Source: Streptomyces roseus (GTDB lineage Bacteria > Actinomycetota > Actinomycetes > Streptomycetales > Streptomycetaceae). From it: DNA of 64,000 bases. The stretch lies in assembly GCF_001044425.1 (NCBI RefSeq), contig NZ_LFML01000068.1, positions 160,371-224,370 of the forward strand. The letters are read 5' to 3'. The notes under the pieces are model-generated. The model saw only the letters and a program-made list of their open reading frames with translations. It did not search any database and was not told the origin of the DNA. This document shows positions 33,003-40,216 of this stretch, in pieces (position 1 is the first letter of the stretch; every line of letters starts with the position of its first letter). A program made the translations under genes and the position numbers.

Positions 33003-35545
33003 CCGGTACCGGCAACCGCGTGCTTCCCGTCACCGACCTGTCCCTCGTCGTCCTCGTCGGGGCCACCGGATCGGGGAAGTCCACCTTCGCCCGCAAGCAC
33101 TTCAAACCCACCGAGGTCATCTCCTCCGACTACTGCCGGGGTCTGGTCGCCGACGACGAGAACGACCAGAGCGCGAGCCGTGACGCCTTCGACGTCCTGC
33201 ACTACATCGCCGGCAAGCGGCTGGCGGCCGGGCGCCTGACCGTCGTCGACGCCACCAGCGTGCAGGCCGAGGCCCGCCGCGGGCTCATCCAGCTGGCCCG
33301 TGAGCACGACGTCCTGCCCATCGCCATCGTCCTCGACATGCCCGAGGAGGTCTGCGCCGAACGCAACGCAGGGCGCCCCGACCGGGCCGGACTGCCCCGC
33401 GCCGTCATCCAGCGGCACCGCCGCGACCTGCGCCGCTCGCTGCGCGGACTGGAGCGCGAGGGCTTCCGCAAGGTGCACGTCCTGCGCACTCCGGAGGAGG
33501 CCGAGAGCGCCGAAGTCGTCCTGGAGAAGCGCTTCAACGACCTCACCCACCTCACTGGCCCCTTCGACATCATCGGTGACGTCCACGGCTGTTCCTCCGA
33601 ACTGGAGACCCTGCTCGCCAAGCTGGGGTACGAGGACGGGGTCCACCCCGAGGGCCGCACCGCCGTGTTCGTCGGCGACCTCGTCGACCGCGGCCCGGAC
33701 AGCCCCGGCGTCCTGCGCCGGGTGATGGGCATGGTCGGCACCGGCAACGCCCTGTGCGTGCCCGGCAACCACGAGAACAAGCTCGGCCGCCACCTCAAGG
33801 GCTCCAAGGTCCAGCGGACCCACGGGCTCGCCGAGACGATCGAGCAGCTCGGCCGTGAGCCGCAGGAGTTCGTCGAGGAGGTGCGGGAGTTCATCCGCGG
33901 CCTCGTCAGCCACTACGTGCTCGACGGCGGCAAGCTGGTGGTCTGCCACGCCGGCCTGCCCGAGAAGTACCACGGCCGCACCTCCGGCCGGGTCCGCTCG
34001 CACGCCCTCTACGGGGAGACCACCGGCGAGACCGACGAGTTCGGCCTGCCCGTGCGCTACCCGTGGGCCGAGGAGTACCGCGGCAAGGCGGTCGTGGTCT
34101 ACGGCCACACCCCGGTCCCGAACACCGCCTGGATCAACAACACCATCTGTCTGGACACCGGCGCCGTCTTCGGCGGGAAGATGACCGCCTTGCGCTGGCC
34201 CGAGCGCGAACTGGTCGACGTACCCGCCGAGAAGGTCTGGTACGAGCCGGTCAGGCCGCTCGCCACCGAGGTGCCGGGCGGACACGACGGCCGTCCGCTG
34301 GACCTCGGCGACGTGCACGGGCGCCGGATCGTCGAGACCCGGCACCTGGGCAACGTGACCGTGCGCGAGGAGAACGCGGCCGCCGCCCTGGAGGTCATGA
34401 GCCGCTTCGCGGTGGACCCGCGGCTGGTGCCCTACCTTCCGCCGACCATGGCGCCGACCGCCACCTCGACCGCGGAGGGCTTTCTGGAGCACCCGGCCGA
34501 GGCCTTCGCCCAGTACCGCAAGGACGGCATCGCCCAGGTCGTGTGCGAGGAGAAGCACATGGGCTCCCGCGCCACCGTCCTCGTCTGCAAGGACGCGCAG
34601 GCGGCCCGGGACCGCTTCGGCGTCGACGGGCCGACCGGTTCGCTCTACACCCGCACGGGACGGCCCTTCTTCCAGGACCCCGAGGTCACCGAGGAGGTCC
34701 TCACCCGCCTCCGCGGGGCGATCACCGACGCCGGCCTGTGGGAGGAACTGTCCACCGACTGGCTGCTGCTGGACGGGGAGCTGCTGCCCTGGTCGCTGAA
34801 GTCCACCGGTCTGCTGCGCAACCAGTACGCCGCGGTCGGCGCGGCCTCCCGCGCCGTGTTCCCGGACGCCCTCGCCGCCCTGGCCGCGGCCGCCGGGCGG
34901 GGCGTCGACACCGGCGCCCTGCTCGCCCGCCAGCGGGAGCGGGCCGCCGACGCCGAGCGGTTCACCGACGCGTACCGCCGCTACTGCTGGACCACGGACG
35001 GGCTGGACGGCGTACGGTTCGCGCCCTTCCAGCTGCTGGCGGCGGCCGGACGCCCGCTGGCCGCGGTACCCCACGACGAGCAGCTGTTCTGGCTCGACCG
35101 GCTCGTGGCCGCCGACGAGGCGGCCGGCACCGGGCTGCTGCGCCGCACCGGCCGGATCCTGGTGGACACCGCCGACGAGGACTCCGTACGGGCGGGTACC
35201 GACTGGTGGCTGGAGCTGACGGCCGCGGGCGGCGAGGGCATGGTCGTCAAACCGCTCCAGGCGTACGCCCGGGACGGGAAGGGCCGCCTGGTCCAGCCGG
35301 GGATCAAGGTGCGCGGGCGCGAGTACCTGCGGATCATCTACGGTCCGGAGTACACGCGTCCGGAGCAGCTGGAGAAGCTGCGGCAGCGGTTCCTGGGGCA
35401 CAAGCGCTCGCTGGCCCTGCGCGAGTACGCGCTCGGGCTGGAGGCCCTGGACCGGCTGGCGGGCGGGGAGCCGCTGTGGCGGGTGCACGAGGCGGTCTTC
35501 GCCGTGCTCGCCCTCGAATCGGAGCCGGTCGACCCGCGGTTGTGA
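32999..35545 (+). CDS. pnkp: Pnkp: polynucleotide kinase-phosphatase with ligase adenylylation domain
   Basis: Heals and seals cleaved RNA together with Hen1. Three domains in 848 aa: 5'-kinase (P-loop GATGSGKST, 21-29), metallophosphatase (GDVHG about 192-196, GDLVDRG, PGNHENK, YGHTPVPN) and a ligase-type nucleotidyltransferase (nucleophile K519 in EEKHMGSR, then LLDGELLPW, GEGMVVKP, KVRGREY). Full length, all catalytic motifs intact. AAGGAGGGAG precedes ATG 32999. The substrate is probably tRNA cut by ribotoxins; none is encoded next to it. Confidence 0.95.
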   Translation: MTGTGNRVLPVTDLSLVVLVGATGSGKSTFARKHFKPTEVISSDYCRGLVADDENDQSASRDAFDVLHYIAGKRLAAGRLTVVDATSVQAEARRGLIQLAREHDVLPIAIVLDMPEEVCAERNAGRPDRAGLPRAVIQRHRRDLRRSLRGLEREGFRKVHVLRTPEEAESAEVVLEKRFNDLTHLTGPFDIIGDVHGCSSELETLLAKLGYEDGVHPEGRTAVFVGDLVDRGPDSPGVLRRVMGMVGTGNALCVPGNHENKLGRHLKGSKVQRTHGLAETIEQLGREPQEFVEEVREFIRGLVSHYVLDGGKLVVCHAGLPEKYHGRTSGRVRSHALYGETTGETDEFGLPVRYPWAEEYRGKAVVVYGHTPVPNTAWINNTICLDTGAVFGGKMTALRWPERELVDVPAEKVWYEPVRPLATEVPGGHDGRPLDLGDVHGRRIVETRHLGNVTVREENAAAALEVMSRFAVDPRLVPYLPPTMAPTATSTAEGFLEHPAEAFAQYRKDGIAQVVCEEKHMGSRATVLVCKDAQAARDRFGVDGPTGSLYTRTGRPFFQDPEVTEEVLTRLRGAITDAGLWEELSTDWLLLDGELLPWSLKSTGLLRNQYAAVGAASRAVFPDALAALAAAAGRGVDTGALLARQRERAADAERFTDAYRRYCWTTDGLDGVRFAPFQLLAAAGRPLAAVPHDEQLFWLDRLVAADEAAGTGLLRRTGRILVDTADEDSVRAGTDWWLELTAAGGEGMVVKPLQAYARDGKGRLVQPGIKVRGREYLRIIYGPEYTRPEQLEKLRQRFLGHKRSLALREYALGLEALDRLAGGEPLWRVHEAVFAVLALESEPVDPRL

Positions 35546-35706
35546 GCGGGGGACGGTACGCGCCGCCGTAAAGGAGAGGCCCCTGTACGGCCCCGAATTA
35601 GGTCGTATGGGGGAACTTTCCCGGAGAACGCCGGGAAAACCACCGGCGGGATCGTTCATCCAGGGCAGCGGAATGTCCGCGACCCTGGAAGGACGGAACG
35701 TCACCT

Positions 35707-36210
35707 ATGAAGATGACCGCGCGCGGAAGCATTGCGGCACTCATGACCTGTATGGCCGCGGCCGGCGCGGCCACCCCGGCCGTGGCCGACTCGGTGCCGG
35801 TGGGTGTCCCCCTGGACGCCGTGAAGACCACGCTGGGCGTGGACACCCCGCGCGTGGCCACCGGGGTGCCGGTGCCCGTCGTCGGCGCTCCGGAGGCACC
35901 CCGGTTCCACAAGGGCGACCTGCTCCCCAACCCGGTCCTCCCGGTCGTGCCGATCACCACCGACCTCGGCGACACCCTGGTCGGCACGCCGGTGCCGAAC
36001 CTGCTCGGCGACCCGAAGACGGACGGCGAGGGCACGCTGGAGGCCCCGGCCACCCGCCTGCTCACCCGCACCCCCGGCGCGGTCGTCGGCGCCCCGCTGA
36101 CGATGCCGGACGGCAGCAACTACGGCATCCCGAACCTGACCACCCCCAAGCTGGGCCTGACCGCCCCGGAGGTGATCGGCACCCCGGCCGCGCTCCTCGG
36201 CCTGCGCTGA
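35707..36210 (+). CDS. Secreted Val/Pro-rich protein
   Basis: A 167-aa exported protein: MKMTARGSIAALMTCMAAAG forms a signal peptide likely cleaved after AVA. The mature chain is rich in Val, Pro, Thr and Leu, with short repeated phrases such as PVPVVGAP, PVLPVVPIT and VGTPVPNLLG, and no cysteine. It looks like a low-complexity surface protein; I do not recognise a family. GGACGGA lies about 10 nt upstream of the ATG. Confidence 0.7.
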   Translation: MKMTARGSIAALMTCMAAAGAATPAVADSVPVGVPLDAVKTTLGVDTPRVATGVPVPVVGAPEAPRFHKGDLLPNPVLPVVPITTDLGDTLVGTPVPNLLGDPKTDGEGTLEAPATRLLTRTPGAVVGAPLTMPDGSNYGIPNLTTPKLGLTAPEVIGTPAALLGLR

Positions 36211-36311
36211 CCCCGGCCGGCGCCGCCGGGACCGCGGGGTATGCCGACCGTGCCGCGTCTCCTGAGCGAACGCCAGGTCAAAAAGCCGTCCGGTCTGCGA
36301 ACGTGTACGCC

Positions 36312-37538
36312 ATGGGATTCCATGTCGACTCCGAGACCGGGCGGCTTCGCCGCGTCATCCTCCACCGGCCCGATCTGGAGCTGAAGCGGCTCACACCGAG
36401 CAACAAGGACGCGCTGCTCTTCGACGACGTGCTGTGGGTGCGCAGGGCCCGCCAGGAGCACGACGGTTTCGCCGACGTCCTGCGCGACCGCGGCGTGGAG
36501 GTGCACCTCTTCGGAGACCTCCTGTGCGAGGCCCTGGACGTACCGGAGGCCAGACACCTCGTCCTGGACCGGGTGTTCGACGAGAAGGAGTACGGTCCGC
36601 TCGCCACCGACCACCTGCGCGCGGTCTTCGACCAGCTGCCGGTGACCGCGCTGACCGAGGCGCTGGTCGGGGGGATGACCAAGCGCGAGTACCTGGAGCG
36701 GCACGCGGAGCCGGTGTCGGTCCGCTTCCACGCGATGGAGCTGGACGACTTCCTGCTGGGGCCGTTGCCCAACCACCTCTTCACCCGGGACACCTCCGCC
36801 TGGATCTACGACGGGGTGTCCATCAACGCCATGCGCTGGCCGGCCCGCCAGCGCGAGACGGTGCACTTCGAGGCGATCTACAAGCACCACCCGCTCTTCG
36901 CCTCCTCCGGGGCCTTCCACTACTGGTCGCAGGGGCAGGCGGACTACCCCTCGACCATCGAGGGCGGGGACGTGCTCGTCATCGGCAACGGCGCGGTGCT
37001 GATCGGGATGAGCGAGCGGACCACGCCGCAGGCGGTGGAGATGCTCGCGCGGGGCCTGTTCGCCGCGGGGTCGGCGAAGACGATCGTGGCGCTGGACATG
37101 CCGAAGCGGCGGGCCTTCATGCACCTGGACACGGTGATGACGATGGTCGACGGAGATACGTTTACTCAGTACGCGGGCCTCGGCATGCTGCGCTCCTACA
37201 CCATCGAGCCGGGCGAGGGCCTGCAGGAGCTGAAGGTGACCGACCACCCGCCGGAGCACATGCACCGGGCGATCGCCTCCGCGCTGGGGCTGGACTCGAT
37301 CCGGGTGCTGACCGCGACGCAGGACGTTCACGCGGCGGAGCGCGAGCAGTGGGACGACGGCTGCAACGTGCTGGCCGTCGAGCCGGGGGTGGTGGTGGCG
37401 TACGAGCGGAACGTGACGACCAACACCCACCTGCGCAAGGAGGGCATCGAGGTCATCGAGATCCCGGGGAGCGAGCTCGGGCGGGGGCGCGGGGGGCCGC
37501 GGTGCATGAGCTGTCCGGTGGAGCGGGATCCGGTCTGA
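36312..37538 (+). CDS. arcA: Arginine deiminase
   Basis: Hydrolyses L-arginine to citrulline and ammonia, the first step of the arginine deiminase pathway. The 408-aa enzyme has the guanidino-modifying fold with FTRDTSAWIYDG, TIEGGDVLVIG, the catalytic His in HLDTVMT, and the catalytic cysteine C398 in GGPRCMSCP near the C-terminus. ATG 36312 fits the family start; the open frame back to 35607 is antisense-free read-through of the secreted-protein region. It is followed 77 nt later by ornithine carbamoyltransferase. No antiporter or carbamate kinase is nearby. Confidence 0.95.
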   Translation: MGFHVDSETGRLRRVILHRPDLELKRLTPSNKDALLFDDVLWVRRARQEHDGFADVLRDRGVEVHLFGDLLCEALDVPEARHLVLDRVFDEKEYGPLATDHLRAVFDQLPVTALTEALVGGMTKREYLERHAEPVSVRFHAMELDDFLLGPLPNHLFTRDTSAWIYDGVSINAMRWPARQRETVHFEAIYKHHPLFASSGAFHYWSQGQADYPSTIEGGDVLVIGNGAVLIGMSERTTPQAVEMLARGLFAAGSAKTIVALDMPKRRAFMHLDTVMTMVDGDTFTQYAGLGMLRSYTIEPGEGLQELKVTDHPPEHMHRAIASALGLDSIRVLTATQDVHAAEREQWDDGCNVLAVEPGVVVAYERNVTTNTHLRKEGIEVIEIPGSELGRGRGGPRCMSCPVERDPV

Positions 37539-37615
37539 GGCCCTCTGTATATCAATACGGGGGATCGTATAGACTTCCAGCATCCCCTGTCAGTGTGACC
37601 CCTTGGAGTGTCCCC

Positions 37616-38629
37616 ATGGCCAGCGACCTGGTCGGCCGCAGCTTCCTCAAGGAGCTCGATTTCACCGCCGCCGAGTTCCGCGGTCTGATCGAGCTCGCCG
37701 CCGAACTCAAGGCCGCCAAGAAGGCCGGGGCCGAGCAGCGCCGCCTCCAGGGCAGGAACATCGCCCTGATCTTCGAGAAGACCTCGACGCGCACGCGCTG
37801 CGCGTTCGAGGTCGCGGCCGCGGACCAGGGCGCGCACACCACCTACCTCGACCCGGCCAGCTCTCAGATCGGCCACAAGGAGTCGGTCAAGGACACGGCG
37901 CGGGTGCTGGGGCGGATGTTCGACGGGATCGAATACCGCGGCGACAGCCAGGAGGCCGTCGAGGCGCTCGCCGCACACTCCGGCGTGCCCGTGTTCAACG
38001 GCCTCACCGACGACTGGCACCCCACCCAGATGCTGGCCGACGTGCTCACCATGACCGAGCACTGCGCCAAGCCGCTGGAGCGCACCGCCTTCGCCTACCT
38101 CGGCGACGCCCGGTTCAACATGGGCAACTCGTACCTGGTCACCGGCGCGCTGCTCGGCATGGACGTGCGCATCGTCGCGCCGAAGGCGTATTGGCCGGCC
38201 GAGGCCGTGGTCGTGCGGGCCCGCGAGCTCGCGGCCGCCAGCGGGGCGCGGATCACGCTGACGGAGGAGGTCGCCGAGGGCGTGGCGCAGGCCGACTTCG
38301 TCGCCACCGACGTCTGGGTCTCCATGGGCGAGCCCAAGGAGGTCTGGGACGAGCGGATCGGCGCCCTGGCCCCGTACGCCGTCACGATGGACGTGCTGCG
38401 CGCGACGGGCAATCCGGACGTCAAGTTCCTGCACTGCCTGCCGGCCTTCCACGACCTGGGCACCAAGGTCGGCCGGGAGATCCACGAGCGCCACGGCCTG
38501 GACTCGCTGGAGGTGACGGACGAGGTGTTCGAATCCGCGCACTCCGTCGTCTTCGACGAGGCCGAGAACCGGCTGCACACCATCAAGGCGGTCCTCGTCG
38601 CGACCCTCGCGGGCCCGGTCGCCGGCTAG
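37616..38629 (+). CDS. argF: Ornithine carbamoyltransferase (catabolic type by context)
   Basis: Interconverts citrulline plus phosphate and ornithine plus carbamoyl phosphate. The 337-aa protein has the carbamoyl-phosphate site STRTR (57-61), WHPTQMLADVLTM and the ornithine site FLHCLPAFHD. Placement right after arginine deiminase suggests the catabolic (ArcB) direction; sequence does not by itself separate catabolic from anabolic forms. GGAG lies 7 nt before ATG 37616. The AT-rich leader (TGTATATCAATAC, then GTATAGAC at 37567-37574) may hold a promoter or ArgR site. Confidence 0.93.
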   Translation: MASDLVGRSFLKELDFTAAEFRGLIELAAELKAAKKAGAEQRRLQGRNIALIFEKTSTRTRCAFEVAAADQGAHTTYLDPASSQIGHKESVKDTARVLGRMFDGIEYRGDSQEAVEALAAHSGVPVFNGLTDDWHPTQMLADVLTMTEHCAKPLERTAFAYLGDARFNMGNSYLVTGALLGMDVRIVAPKAYWPAEAVVVRARELAAASGARITLTEEVAEGVAQADFVATDVWVSMGEPKEVWDERIGALAPYAVTMDVLRATGNPDVKFLHCLPAFHDLGTKVGREIHERHGLDSLEVTDEVFESAHSVVFDEAENRLHTIKAVLVATLAGPVAG

Positions 38630-38669
38630 GCCGTGTCTTTCGGATCACGGCGGGGCCGGCTCCGCATAG

Positions 38670-39113
38670 TCATGCGGGCCGTGCCGCCAGGGTGAACCAG
38701 ACGGCCTTCCCGTCCGCCGTCGGGCGGTGGCCGCAGGCCGAGCTGAGGGCGCGGATCAGCAGCAGCCCGCGGCCGTGCTCCTGCCAGGGGTCGGGCATGA
38801 GGTCGTCCAGGCGGGTGCCCGCGGTGCCCTGGGTGCCGATCGCGCCGAGGACGCCGGGCGGTCGCGGATCCCCGTCGTGGACCTCGACCTGGCAGCCGTT
38901 CGTCCCCAGCTCCACGACCAGCTCGATCGGGGCGTCGCCGGCGGTGTGCTCCACGGCGTTGGCGACCAGCTCCGCGGTCAGCAGCTCCGCCGTGTCGCTG
39001 TCGGTGTGCGTGGCGGGTACGTCGGTGAGCGCCGTACGGACGAGGGCGCGGGCGATCGGCACGGCGGCGGGCGTGCGGGGCAGCGGGATCCGCCAGGCGG
39101 AGACGTCGGGCAT
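38670..39113 (-). CDS. Anti-sigma-factor-type ATP-binding protein (HATPase_c_2, RsbW/SpoIIAB-like)
   Basis: A 147-aa GHKL-fold protein of the large Streptomyces family of regulatory serine-kinase-like ATPases. N-box: LLTAELVANAVEHT; G1: VEVHDGDPRPP; G2: EHGRGLLLIRALSSACG. The substrate is likely an anti-anti-sigma factor elsewhere. ATG 39113 gives the usual length; the frame continues to a TTG at 39218 through an (Ala-Pro) run encoded by a hexanucleotide repeat and probably is not translated. Partner unknown. Confidence 0.85.
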   Translation of the reverse strand: MPDVSAWRIPLPRTPAAVPIARALVRTALTDVPATHTDSDTAELLTAELVANAVEHTAGDAPIELVVELGTNGCQVEVHDGDPRPPGVLGAIGTQGTAGTRLDDLMPDPWQEHGRGLLLIRALSSACGHRPTADGKAVWFTLAARPA

Positions 39114-39133
39114 GCGGGACCGTCCGTTCCGGT

Positions 39134-39173
39134 GGGCAGGGGCAGGGGCAGGGGCAGGGGCAGGGGCAGGGGC
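39134..39173. repeat. GGGGCA hexanucleotide microsatellite
   Basis: About six uninterrupted copies of GGGGCA. On the minus strand the repeat would encode Pro-Ala units if the upstream TTG start of the ATPase gene were used. More likely it is an untranslated, slippage-prone leader tract. Confidence 0.85.
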
Positions 39174-39347
39174 CGGAAGCGGGGCCGGGGAGCGGGGAGC
39201 GGGAACTTCCGCTTTCAACGATACGGAGTGCCGTCGCGCTGCCGCAGGGCACCCCGGCGTCCCGCGGAGGGGCCGACGTCACCGGGCACCGGGACCTTCG
39301 CCCCCGGAGGTGCCGCACACCCCCCTTCACCCGTGTGTCGCGTTTCT

Positions 39348-39361
39348 GTGACGGCAGTCAC
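39348..39361. promoter_or_regulatory. GTGAC-N4-GTCAC palindrome, candidate PaaX operator (site 1)
   Basis: GTGACGGCAGTCAC lies 23 nt before the enoyl-CoA hydratase start. The 13-mer GTGACGGCAGTCA recurs exactly at 46008-46020 in the divergent ligase/dehydrogenase promoter of the same pathway. A shared operator for the PaaX-family regulator encoded between them is the simplest reading. Confidence 0.55.
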
Positions 39362-39384
39362 GATGTGGTGATACCGTCGATCCC

Positions 39385-40212
39385 GTGAGCCCCTTCATCG
39401 GTTCCACAGCAGCGACCGAACGGTGGCGCCACCTGCGGGTGACCCGGCAGGACGGCGTGGCCACCGTCACCCTCGACCGCCCCGAGAAACTCAACGCCCT
39501 CACCTTCGGCGCCTACGCCGACCTGCGCGACCTGCTCGCCGAGCTCTCCCGCGAACGCTCCGTACGCGCCCTCGTCCTCGGCGGCGAGGGCCGCGGCTTC
39601 TGCTCCGGCGGAGACGTCGACGAGATCATCGGCGCCACCCTCGCCATGGACACCGCCCAGCTCCTCGACTTCAACCGGATGACCGGCCAGGTGGTCCGCG
39701 CCATCCGCGAATGCCCCTTCCCGGTGATCGCCGCCGTGCACGGGGTCGCCGCCGGGGCCGGGGCCGTCCTCGCCCTCGCCTCCGACTTCCGGATCGCCGA
39801 CCCGACGGCCCGCTTCGCGTTCCTCTTCACCCGCGTCGGCCTCTCCGGCGGGGACATGGGCGCCGCGTACCTGCTGCCCCGCGTCGTCGGCCTCGGCCAC
39901 GCGACCCGGCTGCTGATGCTCGGAGAGCCCGTACGCGCCCCGGAGGCCGAGCGCATCGGCCTGCTCAGCGAGGTCACCGAGGAGGGCAAGGCCGGCGTAC
40001 GCGCCGCCGAACTCGCCGCGCACCTCGCCGCCGGGCCGGCCCTCGCGTACGCGCAGACCAAGGCACTGCTGACCGCCGAACTCGACATGCCGCTCGCCGC
40101 GTCGGTCGAGCTCGACGCCAACACCCAGGCCCTGCTGATGAACGGCCGGGACTACGCCGAGTTCCACGCCGCCTTCACCACGAAGCGGCCCCCGGAGTGG
40201 AAGGGCAGGTAG
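39385..40212 (+). CDS. Enoyl-CoA hydratase/isomerase family protein
   Basis: Crotonase-fold enzyme (275 aa) probably acting on a ring-derived CoA thioester in the aromatic acid pathway encoded here. Oxyanion-hole and CoA motifs are FCSGGDVDEI and AAVHGVAAGAGAVLALASDFRI, followed by RVGLSGGDMGAAYLLPR. GTG 39385 is the start; the transcript may be nearly leaderless. The next gene begins 4 nt after its stop, so they form an operon. The acidic catalytic residue corresponds to the GLSGGD loop. Exact reaction not assigned. Confidence 0.9.
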   Translation: MSPFIGSTAATERWRHLRVTRQDGVATVTLDRPEKLNALTFGAYADLRDLLAELSRERSVRALVLGGEGRGFCSGGDVDEIIGATLAMDTAQLLDFNRMTGQVVRAIRECPFPVIAAVHGVAAGAGAVLALASDFRIADPTARFAFLFTRVGLSGGDMGAAYLLPRVVGLGHATRLLMLGEPVRAPEAERIGLLSEVTEEGKAGVRAAELAAHLAAGPALAYAQTKALLTAELDMPLAASVELDANTQALLMNGRDYAEFHAAFTTKRPPEWKGR

Positions 40213-40216
40213 CGCC

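Noticed and set aside
32582..35704. A 1,040-codon minus-strand frame opposite pnkp
   Set aside because: Composition is that of an antisense frame; all Pnkp catalytic motifs lie on the plus strand.
39114..39218. N-terminal Ala-Pro extension of the anti-sigma-type ATPase from TTG 39218
   Set aside because: Encoded by a hexanucleotide microsatellite, absent from the family, and ATG 39113 gives the normal length.
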